Assembly: GCA_008360975.2 (NCBI GenBank)
Contig: CM039211.1
Span: 46,870,077 to 46,934,076, forward strand
Length of the DNA stretch: 64,000 bases
Direction: 5' to 3'
Source: Lichenostomus cassidix
Taxonomy: Eukaryota; Chordata; Aves; Passeriformes; Meliphagidae
The notes beneath the pieces are model-generated. The model was not told the DNA's origin. It did not search any database and was given only the letters and a program-made list of their open reading frames with translations. Below, piece by piece: positions 25,391-36,361 of this stretch (position 1 is its first letter; each line of letters starts with the position of its first letter). A program made the translations under genes and the position numbers.

Positions 25391-28300
25391 GGATTGCCCT
25401 TAACCTGAACACAGATGTTACACAAAATTATGGAGCAATTTTACTCAGTTTTAAATTTACATTTAAACATATGATATGTATTCAATCGCTACACAAACAA
25501 AAAAATGTGCACATAACTTGTGCACGTAATAGTCAGAGATAAATTCTCCTGGATTATGGTGTCTTCAATTTTTTTTCTTACAGATACAAACCAGTTGCCT
25601 GTTTTCTTTCTCCAAGATTTCTAAATTCTATATACACTGGACACATTTAATCCCTGACACTTACTACACTTACATCAGAAGATATGTTTATGTCTCTTTC
25701 TGTTCATGTATTCAGACATTATTTATAGTTCTGCATTCCTAACATTTGCCGTATCTTTCATAAGACTTGATAGTACCGTACCACTGCAAGATACAAATAT
25801 GACAGTTTGCAATAGGATCTGCACATTATAGCAAATTATTACGACAGTAAGTACTATACAGCCAGCAAACTATATTCTTTTAATATACTTATTAAAAATC
25901 TTATGAACACTGTGACTAAATCTTTTACAGTAAATTCTGTTTTGTACATGATGGTGATGAGTCACTACATTTTTAATAAACTATATATTCCAGTAAGCAA
26001 TTATTGCATAATTTTTAATTTAAGACTTTCTACAATCAAATATGGTACTAAGAGCTATTTCATTAACACTTTTAAAACAATTTGGAAATATCTTAAAATC
26101 TGGCTCAAGATTTCTATTTTGTTCCCGCTGCCTGTGAATGTGTGCATTGAGCTAGTTAATGCTTGAATGTACGTATGGCATAATGACTCTACTCAATGGT
26201 CCTTCCAGCAATATTTTTCGAAACATTGAAAAGTAATCAATACCTCTTTGTATTACCAGAAATGCATAGCAACACTGGTATGCATCACTGCAAGCGCTTC
26301 TTTACTTTTTTACAAACACAGCTGCAGCACTTCTACTACCTCACTGTAGTTTAACAAATGAATTCCATCACAAATTAGAACAGTGAAGATGAGCAGTGCC
26401 CTCAAATGTCTTCAACCCTTTCATCATTAAAACAGAATGACAGACAGGAAAATATGTGTGCATTCTTTTAAAAGCTCATACACATTTTTGCTTTGATTCC
26501 ATTCTTCAGTGCCATACCACTGAGAAACCTCTGTATTTTCAGAATTGATGTACCTTTCAATACTATAATCTTCGGCTTTCAAGCTCACTATTATTTGCCT
26601 TCAGGTGCAAATTTTAAAGTGTACAGCCTTCTAAAAAACCTTTATGACTTCAGCCAGATACTGAAAGGCTTGTAGATCAGTCATCATCACAGTGCAGATT
26701 TCTTTTCAAAATAATGTTCTTCACTCAGAGTACACTTGTGGTTATACTCAGTTCACTTGTCAAATACAAATCTGAGGTCATCATAAGCTTCAGGGCAACT
26801 TCAGCTATTCCAAAACTCATTTTCTACCTCTATTTTGTTGGAGAAACAGTATTTCAAATATAAAAATAATAGGAAACTCTACAGATAGAGAAACAAAGGC
26901 AACATATGTGCATGTTCCAGCACAGCATTGCAGTGACTGCCTATAAGGACAAAGTCAATCCAATACCCAAGCATTTTAAAACATAAAAAATATCAAAAGG
27001 AGGTAATGTGTTTCACTATCAAGTTGATATATATTATATTGAAAACATGATTCTAGAGTTGACATCTCAAAATACACAGGTACAGGAACAGATGCTAATG
27101 ATTCTATTTAAATATTTCTGTTGTAGCACATGAAACATTTAAACATGTATTTACAAAGTCTACACTCATTGTAAGTCATGTGCCTGGCAAGGGTGAATGC
27201 CACTAGGCTCTATACTCCTGTTGGCTTGAATTCCTTGGCCATATACTAGTGAGGGCTTTTATTTAATTTTAGTTTTAAGTCCTGTGTTTTATGAAAATAG
27301 AAAAACAGACAAGAGAGCACTTTCTTTTAAAGGCTGGTTTCATATTTGAGAGGTCAGTCTGATTTTTTCATCTCCAGAGACCTTTTCATGCAGCTATAAT
27401 TCATGTTTATAATTAGAGCTGAGTAATTAACGCTCTTTTGAAAACAGAGACTATCTAGGTACTTGGGGAAAAGCTTTTCTGTCCCCAAAGTAAAACTGAG
27501 TTTTATCATTGACTCTGACACACAAAGAAATCTGCTTGTTTTCTACTACCTAAAGCCACATACATATAAATAGTCAAGGAAAATGGAGTTTTAAAAGCAT
27601 AAGCATACACCAAGCTTCTCTGGGAGACTTAAAGACAAAAATGAAATAAATAAACCTAAACTCAGCTAGAAACCTAAGTTTTGTCTGCTTTGGGTAAACT
27701 TCAAGATGCTGTTTAACAGCACTGGGATGGAAGCTGACACCACACTCATTCACAGCATGAATTCTTCTACAAATTACATGCTTCTTCCGACTTGTCATCA
27801 GCTAAAACTCTGCATTTACATTTAGAGAAATTTCATGTGGTGCCCCTGCACCCCATCACTTCTCAGCAACTTTGCCTGTCTTTTATCTGTTCCTAACATT
27901 TTCACTATGACTAAAAGCACTTAAGTTAGCATTTGTGTATTTCCCGTTTTCACACTAACTCATGTTTGCTGCTAAACTTGGAAGCTACTGGAACAGAAAC
28001 CATCTAAACTATGTGTCCACAAAGTAGCTAGCATACTGTAGTTCATGCAAAATATCAGTTTATAACGTGCGATACGGTAAGCTATATCCCTTCAGCCATT
28101 TCATTTTAGAACCTGCACTTAAATGCCCATATTCAACGTATTTCTTTCCTGGCTTGGCAATTACAAATTGTCATTCCATGTGGCTATTTGAGCTCAATGT
28201 GTCTGATGGATGTCACCATCCAGCTTGAATACAAAATGAAGAAAGAAAGCCAGACTCTCTGAGAAAGGAGACCAGAACAATCTCATTTCTCCATTAACAT

Positions 28301-30110
28301 ATATTTAAAAAAAAAGAAAAAAGAAGGTATAATCACAGAGCTGATGTGGAGAAACTACAGGTTATAGCATATTTGTGAAATGCACTCCACAATGAGGTTG
28401 CCTAGGAGGTCTTTTGCTTTCACATGGAAAGTCAGCTAGAGTCCAACAATATCATAGGTGTACACCCCTAAAACAGAAGTTATTTCACCAGTGTATCACA
28501 TTATTTTCTTCCCCTATGAAAAACAAAGCAGCCAAATCTTATATTTATTTTATCCACTAGCACTAAGGAATAATGTTCAAAAGAATTAATTTTTAATGAA
28601 AATTTCACTGTGATGTAAGTTTTCAGCAATGATGATACATGACATAACCTACTGAAAAAGCTAGAGAAATATGAAAATATGTTGGCACACCATAACAACC
28701 CAGTAATCTGCAAACATGAAACAGTTGCATAAAACAATTTTAAAGCTACAAGCTACTATTAGTATGATACAAATACTGAGTTTTACACTGGAAGGAACAA
28801 GTATATCTTGAGTATTTAATAGTGGAAAGACTGACAAGAAAGACTGACACTGATTCCAACCCAAAATTTCTAGTGAATTGCAACTACTTAACAGCAATCA
28901 CTACATCTACTAGCTAAGTAATAAAAACAGCCTACAGATATGTTCATGTTTGCACAGATGTTTTTTAATTTGTAAAAAAATAAAACATTGGCTTTTTATT
29001 TCCTTTGGTATTTCTTTGCAGATGCTACATTAACGAAAATGTCAGCTCTTCTACAGATTTCTGAAAACAGTAGATATTCTGCTTATTTGGGTTTCTTACT
29101 ATTTCATGAGGGAGAAAGAGGGAGAACAGGGACAGAAAAAAGTTTAGAACAACTAGAACCATTTGCTCCTACAGTGTAATATCTAATTTTGGAATGGCTG
29201 CATGCCAGAATATAATCAATTCCTTTATATTTTTTCCCATTGTGTTTTGCTCATTTAAAAAAACCACATCCCAAATTTTGTAAAGAGGAGGTGACATAGC
29301 AGGGAACTCCATGCTCATGTATTGGATACCCCATGCTTTACCACAAAATGGATCATAAACATAGGCTCAAAAATGATTAAAAAAAAAAAAACTGCTTATG
29401 AAGGCTCAATATCAAGAAATTATGTACAAAGCTTGCCTTTACTGTGGTAACTCTCTCACTTGAATGATGGAGAGTGATGAACAAAGGTGTCCTTAATTTA
29501 TCAAAGAGCATAGCTGTGAAGCTGGAATTGGCTGCTAAGAGCAGCATTGACAGTACCTACAGTTTCAAAGGGCAAAACTGACCTGAATCATTGTTCACAT
29601 ATTCTCAGCCGTGAAACATGCAGTGTGCTTTTACAGAAATTAACAGCAAGGCAGAGGGTATCAACTCTCTGGTTCATACAGGCTTCAACTGTACAGGTAT
29701 CAACTATACTGATATCAACTGAGGTATAAAGCAAATGATAATGGAAAGGAATGAAAGGCAAGGATAGAAGTAGGCTTGAGTGGAGGAAAGAGGCAGGAAT
29801 TCCTAAAGAAAGAATAAATTTGCATATAATCCCTGGTGTTTCCCTGAGGCAAAGTATCCAGTGCCAATGGGTATGAGAGCTTGTTCTTCCGTAGCATCAA
29901 CAGTCAGGAAGGGAAGAGTAACTTAAAGACCGTATTTGAACTAACAATGATGTGGCAAATATACACAAGGCTAGAACACACACAGAAGGCTATTGGAAGC
30001 AAACTCTTTAGAAAAGTAGGAACCCCACGTTTCAGGAAACAAGAAATATCTTACAAAAAGTGTCTGATATACAGTTTTAGAGAAAATATAAAGTATCCAT
30101 GGAATTTTAC
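25391..30110. other. Intron sequence, mostly unique
   Basis: AT-rich intron of 4.7 kb. Only homopolymer runs (for example near 28309-28324 and 29378-29391) and chance short frames were seen; no gene or named element. Confidence 0.5.
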
Positions 30111-30206
30111 CATGTATATGTATATGTATATGTATATGTGTATGTATATGTATATGTATATATGTCTATGTATATGTGTATATATATATACATACACACA
30201 CATACT
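30111..30206 (+). repeat. TATATG / TATA microsatellite
   Basis: About 95 bases of tatatg hexamers with variants, turning into pure TA and then CA dinucleotides at the right end. Reading frames crossing it (Tyr-Met repeats) are artefacts. Confidence 0.93.
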
Positions 30207-31159
30207 TGTTTTTATTTTTAAAATACACAATAATATAATGTTCAAGAAACTTAATTTAGCTAGGGTATTCATGGTGAAACAGTGCAGGGTAAAATCATCA
30301 GACACAGTATCTTACTTGCAACAAAAGTCAAAATTTAAAAGCAGACAGATTGCTGTTAGTTTTACAGCAGATTTTGTTTTCTGGTCCTTTACCCAAGAAG
30401 CAACATTTTATTGGTTTATTGGCATTACATCATTACAGAGCCTTTTGAATGGTCAAATTGCCTACTTCCCTTAAATTAATACAAGTCTAGCTACTTCATT
30501 ATTAATTTAATGTCAGAAACTAAATCTTGGAATAGTCAGGTTTAATGAGTCAACCAGGATCAGGTGCATCCTTCCCTCACAGAAAGGCTGTCTTCCACCT
30601 GCTGCACTACTACATTTATGATTGTTAAAAAGTACACTGCCTTTCATTTTTATTGTATTCAGCTGAGTTCCTTCTTCAAAACAGTTTTTCCACACAAATA
30701 TGCAAACTCGTCCTTGAAAAACAGAGTTAAGGAAGGCAAGTACTGTATTTCTAAACATCCTGCATATATATTTGCAGGACACCATAGGCTTACATACAGC
30801 TTTATGAAATGTGTAGTGGTTCAATGCCATTTTATATTGAAGGAGGCATCAAGAACTGAAAAATCACTAAGGACTAAAAGCAATATTCTATCCACTGAAG
30901 GAAAAAATAGAAAAAAATCTAAAATCCAAAAACCCCTCAACTATTCATAACTGATTAACATAATTGCTTCACAGTCAGCAGAAATAACCTAGAACTGTAA
31001 ATCATGTAATTTCAGAAACACTAGCTCAACACCTTCATAATCAGTCATTTAAAATTATTTCAAGCCTTATCCAAAAGGCTCCAGTTAGCCTAACAGTGTT
31101 TAAGTCATGGACAGTCCAGAGAATACATTTCAACATAGAACAAATGAATTTAGATCCAG
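30207..31159. other. Intron sequence, nothing recognised
   Basis: AT-rich intron. Open frames of about 105-128 codons on both strands near 30513-30950 have no recognisable family and overlap one another, as expected of chance. Confidence 0.5.
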
Positions 31160-32012
31160 CTGGTCGCCAGTCACACGCTGTATTTGACAAAAATCAGGGC
31201 CACTTCTCTTTACTATCATTATCAATGATCTGGACAAGGGAATCAAGTGCACCCTCAGTCATTTTGAAGAAGGCACAATTGGGCAGGAGTGTTGATCTGC
31301 TGAGGGGTAGAAAAGCTCTGCAGAGGGATCTGGACAGGCTGGATCAATGGGCCAAGGCCAAGACTGTGAGGTTCAAAAAGGCCAAGTGCTGGGTCCCTGC
31401 TTGTGAGCCAGGGTGTGCCCAGGTGGCCAAGAAGGCCAGTGGCATCCTGGCCTGGATCAGCAACAGCGTGGCCAGCAGGACCAGGGCAGGGCTTGTGCCC
31501 CTGGACTCGGAACTGGTGAGGCCACACCTTGAAACCTGTGCTCCAAGAAGGACATTGAGGTGCTGGAGTGTGTCCAGAGAAGGGCAGAGTAGCTGGTGAA
31601 GGCTCTGGAGCACAAGTCCTGTGATGACTGGCTGAAGGAGCTGGTGTGTTCAGCCTGGAGAAAGAAGGCTCACAGGGAACCTTATAACTCTACAACTGCC
31701 TGGAGGGTGTGGTAGCCTCTTGTGCCAAGTAAAAAGCAGTAGGACAAGACAAAATGGCCTCAAACTGTCCCAGAGGACGTTAGGTTGGGTAGTGGGAGAA
31801 ATTTCTCCACTGAAAGGGTGGTTAAGCATTGGAACAGCCTCCCCAGAGAAATGGAATGGAGTCACCATCCCTAGAAGTGTTCAAAAAATGAGCAGATATG
31901 GCACATTGAGATAAGGTGTGCACAGTGGGCTTGGTATTATTCAGTCAAAGGTTGGACTTGATGATCTTGGAGGTCATTTCCAACCGTAATTATTCTATGT
32001 TTCTATGATTTC
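31160..32012 (+). mobile_element. CR1 LINE fragment: RT end and 3' end, plus strand
   Basis: The best preserved CR1 here. It includes the reverse-transcriptase region (atcaatgatctggacaagg, with the FEEGTIGQECxLLRG-like region decayed), the conserved aaggccagtggcatcctggcc and ggcatcctggcctggatcag, gacattgaggtgctggagtg and ggttggacttgatgatcttgg, and it ends attattctatgtttctatg. It is GC-richer than its surroundings, as usual for young or mid-age CR1. It is antisense to KDM4C. Confidence 0.94.
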
Positions 32013-33025
32013 TGTGTTTTCAACCCTCGAATTAAAAATTTTCAAGTTGCCTTACATTTTTATAATAAGTTATAGATACACTCTTTAGATATGTCTTTTA
32101 AATTGTTTTTAAAAGAACATGTGAAAACTAATTTTTTTTAAAATTCTGAATAAAAATTCAAAACAGATTACCACTTGAAGGACAGCCTATAAATTTTAAA
32201 ACACTCCAAACTGCACTTTCACATTCAGAAATACAGCTACAAAAGAAAAAAATAATTAATGGAATAGAATGAAATTAAAGTAAAGTAGAATGAAAATATT
32301 AATAGTTCAAAATGAGTGAGTAGAAGGTAAGTTAGACCAAGAACCACACTGGAAACAGTGTGGGGTGACCCAGAAAACTTTCTCTAAGACTTTGAATGGC
32401 CAGTAACCACATACTTTCCATCTGACAACATCACAGTCATGCACACACTGATGTATTAAGTAATTATCAGAAAACATAGCAAAAAAACTCATTTTGCACT
32501 TGTGCATATCCCCTTCTTGAAAACATCAGTGTCCTTGAATGACACTATTTAACGTGTGATTTGTTTTATGCATATTTTTCAATACCCTGATGGCAGAGAT
32601 ACCATGTAACAAACAGACTGTACATCCTTTTACCTTCATAAATAGTTGAGGTAAAAATCCATAATAAAAGACCTCACAAATATGTACCGTAGTGTGGTAT
32701 TCCCAGTCTGTTTGTGTTTCATCAGCACTGCCGATCTAAAAATGAAACTTTCACAGCTGACACTGGTCAAATTTGTTGTTCTTTTGGGGAAGAACAGGTT
32801 TGAATGATATTTAATAGAATACCAAAGACTGTTATCACCATTAATGAACTGCCACTATGTTTCAAAAGGCCCCTCTTGGTAAAACCCTGGTTATTAATTT
32901 CTTACCTTAAATATAGCTTACTGCTCTTTACCTGGCAATAACCATTATACATTTAAATACATTTCAAATATTGGAACACCTTAACAGCAATGCACATATG
33001 AAGTATATATTAATATACTACTCAC
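32013..33025. other. Intron immediately downstream of exon E
   Basis: AT-rich intron next to the exon E donor; no gene or named element seen. Confidence 0.6.
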
Positions 33026-33134
33026 CAATTTTAATCTTTGCAAAGGTATTCTGCTAGTGTCTATCGGAGTGCGCTCTGTGACATTACCAAATCTGACTTC
33101 TGGGATGGCAATTGCACATATTACATGTGCCCAC
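33026..33134 (-). CDS. KDM4C: KDM4C internal exon E: rest of C2HC pre-PHD zinc knuckle
   Basis: A 109-base exon. One base completes the split Lys codon and 36 codons follow, beginning [20 protein letters not shown] and ending RIPLQRLKL. The acceptor is a pyrimidine-rich tract ending cacag and the donor TTG|gtgagt, phase 0. The His of WAH and the Cys of VIC complete the C2HC zinc site begun in exon D. Human KDM4C has [20 protein letters not shown] and RIPLQRLKL here, so the changes are conservative (Met/Val to Ile). The next exon should begin with the Lys-Cys of the second PHD finger; I looked for it across positions 1-33025 and did not find it, so it is probably beyond the left edge. Confidence 0.94.
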
Positions 33135-33541
33135 CTGTGAAAAGTGGCAAGTCAAAAATACCACCAAAATACCCAAAGAAATACAAATGTTTAAGTTGTT
33201 CCTTGCTGTGTGTTCGGTTTTTGCTTTTGGTTTGGTTTTCTTAAAGGTACTCATCTGTGGTTACTTCCTTATTAGGCTTTCTTTACCTTCTTTAAACCAT
33301 TTTAACAAACTTTATAGCACTACTACTCTGTGTAAATAAAACTTCAGACTGAGGTTTTATTGCAAAAATTTTTAAGCATGTTTTACTCTTTATTTATTAC
33401 GTAACAAGTTTTTGTAGATGTTCTATTCAGGTACACATGTAAACACCACACTATTTGGTTCATGTGTAATTTATCATCTACAACACTTATTACTCATTAT
33501 TAACATTACTTTAACCCAAGTAACTATTCTTAGGCAACATA

Positions 33542-33573
33542 CATGATCACAATCATGTTGTTGCGTGATCATG
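33542..33573. repeat. Inverted repeat CATGATCAC...GTGATCATG
   Basis: Nine-base perfect arms at 33542-33550 and 33565-33573 around a 14-base spacer. It is followed at once by a 12-base palindrome (tgatcatgatca). It could form a small cruciform; no role is claimed. Confidence 0.85.
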
Positions 33574-33588
33574 ATCATGCATCTATTG

Positions 33589-33633
33589 AAATGCAAAATG
33601 AAATGCAAAATGCAAAATGAAATGAAATGCAAA
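33589..33633 (+). repeat. GAAATGCAAAAT oligonucleotide repeat
   Basis: Tandem 5- to 12-base units built from gaaat and gcaaaat, about 45 bases in all. It creates a Met/Lys/Cys-rich reading frame on the plus strand that is not a gene. Confidence 0.9.
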
Positions 33634-35355
33634 TGCTATCAAGACCTTCCATCTACAGACACAATGGCATACAGGCAGCAAAGGGATCAGGCTACCAGTG
33701 CAATGCCCAGCATTAACCACATCGCCTTTAGCAGCAAAAGCACTTGCAAATGCCTGGGACCAGTGCTACATTTAAGACTTCAGTGCAACTTCAGGAGGTT
33801 TTTCAGATGATGCTACATACTTTCTCTATCCATAAGAAAGCTCTCCATATTCTATTTCTATACACTAATCTCAAGAGAAGAAAAGCTATATGAAACTTGT
33901 TAACAAGTCTGAAATTAATGTTGAAATTGTGTATTTCCTGAAGTAAAGGAGAAGCTAACAACACTTCTATTAACAAAGAGCAGCCTTCTGAGGATACTCC
34001 TAAAATCTTTCTGGGGTAGACAAATAGTAAATCTAAATAAAGGAATATATTTCCATTCTTTAACTCAAATTTGCCTTATTCCCTGTCATTCGTTGTACAT
34101 CTGTTTTCACTAACTCATTTTCTCTATTTCTGCAAGCTCAGAATGCTTGCCTCACTCCATTTTCTGTACATCTCAAACAGACACACATTACACAGGCATT
34201 TTAGCAGATTAACAGGAACATGGGCTGAAGCTGAAAGAGATGGAGGGTGATGAAGAAAAGAGAAATAATTTCTTTTTCATGAACTAGAGCAGCAAAATTT
34301 CAGTAAGTCATCTTTGATAAAAACATCTGCAGAAGTATAATATGACACACAGGGACCAAACAAACAGCTGTCACATGACTTTAAAGTTGTATTGGTTGGA
34401 GTGTGAAATAAGAGCTGAACATAAAGATGACATATCAATTAGCAGGTTATACAGTTCAGCCCAAATAAAAACAGATAAAGCTTTTATTATGGTGACAGTT
34501 TGTTCATATTTTAACTTAAACAGTCCTGTTTTGTGACTTATTTGTCTTTTCACTGTGACCTGCCCGCCTGCTAAACCACATTGTCTAACCATTGAAGCTT
34601 TATGAGACAGAAATGCTATAAATAAATTGCCTCGTCAATCAATCTTCAACTAAACATTTATACTCTGACATCTCTCAGCCTAGCAGACTCAAAACAACTG
34701 CTGTGCTCTGCTGAAAAGAATCTCAATTCTCCTATATGGCAAACTGCTTGCTACATGTGCACATACCAGTTTGATCCATTAGCTTTTAAATGTGTCAAGC
34801 TCTTCCTGCATCTCTGATTAGTATGTACAGGGAAAAGAAGGAGCAAAAGGAATGCTCATGTTACATTTCACACTTGTTGGAGAAAAAAAGATGTAATTGT
34901 AACATACTTTTCTGAAAATTCAAAACTTTGAAGTGGTAGCTAATGCTGAAAGAAAGATTGTGTAACAACTATAAGGTGTTATGGAAACATGAAAACCAGA
35001 GTTGAACTGGTTTTACAGAAATCCCGTTTCATAAATCTGTAACACTAACCTAGAGTGACAGAATGCAAACCCAAAAATCTTACATAAAATTATACAAGAT
35101 AAGTGACTTCATGAAAACTTCTGTGGATTTTTCTATTAATATAGCTTATGAAATATTTGAAAAAAAACATTTATGTAAAAAAAACCCCATATTTTTAAAG
35201 ACGCAATATGTAAGCAACCAAGACCAAATATCAAAACGGCATGATAAATTCTGCTGAGACAATACTTCCATCATTCTCTTTTCCTTTTTTTCTTTTGTGA
35301 CTAAAGCAAATAGCAAATTTAAGGGAATTTAAAACAGAACTAATATTCAGCTGAG

Positions 35356-35436
35356 AATTTTCATTAAAATGGCTACAATCACAATTTTCATTAAAACAGC
35401 TACAATCATATTTTTCATTAAAACGGCTACAATAAT
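35356..35436 (+). repeat. 27-bp tandem repeat, three copies
   Basis: Three consecutive 27-base units (35356-35382, 35383-35409, 35410-35436), each close to aattttcattaaaacggcta plus caatcat, differing by one to four bases. The length is a multiple of three, so a minus-strand frame shows a repeated Cys/Phe/Asn-rich peptide, which is a by-product. Confidence 0.95.
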
Positions 35437-36305
35437 GATGCTTTTTGAAGGTAAGATATGGCCTGAGTTGAACAAAAAGCCTTCTACTAACTGGACAAGG
35501 GTCACCCAATCAACTGCAAATCACTGATAAATAAATTCTTTCCTGGTAAGTGAAAAAGAATGTTGTACCTAGATCATGTCTTACCACTGCATTCCAAAGC
35601 ATGAAAGAAAGAGATCTATACAACACTGCTAAGCTACAAAGATAAGCTAATTAATTATCAAATTATTCAAAATGCATAAAGACTATTCTACTACTGGGCT
35701 TAAAAAAATGCTAAACTGCAACATTTTCCACTTTAGCTGTTAGGGTTACTTGGTTACTTGCTATAGTGTTCTGTCACCCAGACACAGGGAAAAATACTTA
35801 TGCTGTTAATAGGATGATGTCAGCAACAAGACTATTTTTGACAGTGTGTGACAGAAGTGCCTTTGGAAAAAAAAACACACTTCAGAATTGAAAATTATTT
35901 AAATACAATTAAAATTAATCCATTGAAAACACTGGGTTTAGAAGTTCAAAGGTATTGTATTGTAATTTTCAGGAGCAAAGAAGAAAAAACACTCTGCTGT
36001 TTGATAAGACTTGCCCATGCAAACAATGATAAATGAGCTCTCATTTATTTTCTTTGCACAAAGGCCAACAGATTAAAATTTGGAAGCAAGTGTGTGCAAA
36101 TACTAAAACAAATGTACATTTTAGTATCTAACTATTTCACAAAATGCCAATGCCACATTTCAATGGAAGTAATTTTAATTCTGCAACAATTCAGCTTAAA
36201 GGGACACTGTCAAGTAATTAGATTTACAAATGCCTTGCACATAGGAATGGACTGGGAATAAAGGTTAAAATAGGCACATACAGTCCTGAAGAATATATTA
36301 CTTAC

Positions 36306-36361
36306 TTTTTGTCAGTAGTTTGCTTTAATGCACCACCTCTCAAATTGCAGAGACAACATTC
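36306..36361 (-). CDS. KDM4C: KDM4C internal micro-like exon D: C2HC pre-PHD CxxC knuckle
   Basis: A 56-base exon with 18 codons plus two bases, reading ECCLCNLRGGALKQTTDK. The acceptor is tttttatttttag and the donor AA|gtaagt (phase 2), so the Lys codon is split with exon E. ECCLCNLRGGALKQT is diagnostic of KDM4 proteins and, with ALKQT rather than ALQ, of KDM4C. It provides the first two Cys ligands of the C2HC pre-PHD zinc knuckle that opens the extended PHD domain. The exon is too short to appear as an open reading frame of useful size and sits alone, 17.4 kb from exon C and 3.2 kb from exon E. Confidence 0.94.

Larger units (their letters stand above)
33135..36305 (-). other. KDM4C: KDM4C intron between exons D and E
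   Basis: A 3.2 kb phase-2 intron with canonical gt-ag ends. It holds an inverted repeat around 33542-33573, an oligonucleotide repeat at 33589-33633 and a 27-bp triplication at 35356-35436, listed separately. No other gene or named element was seen. Confidence 0.85.

Noticed and set aside
29881..30474. Plus-strand open frame of 197 codons, the longest in the window
   Set aside because: It runs through the TATATG microsatellite (Tyr-Met-Tyr repeats), has no recognisable domain, and is explained by a stop-poor simple repeat.
30513..30950. Overlapping frames of 105 and 128 codons on opposite strands
   Set aside because: Neither resembles a known protein, and overlap on both strands is what chance gives.
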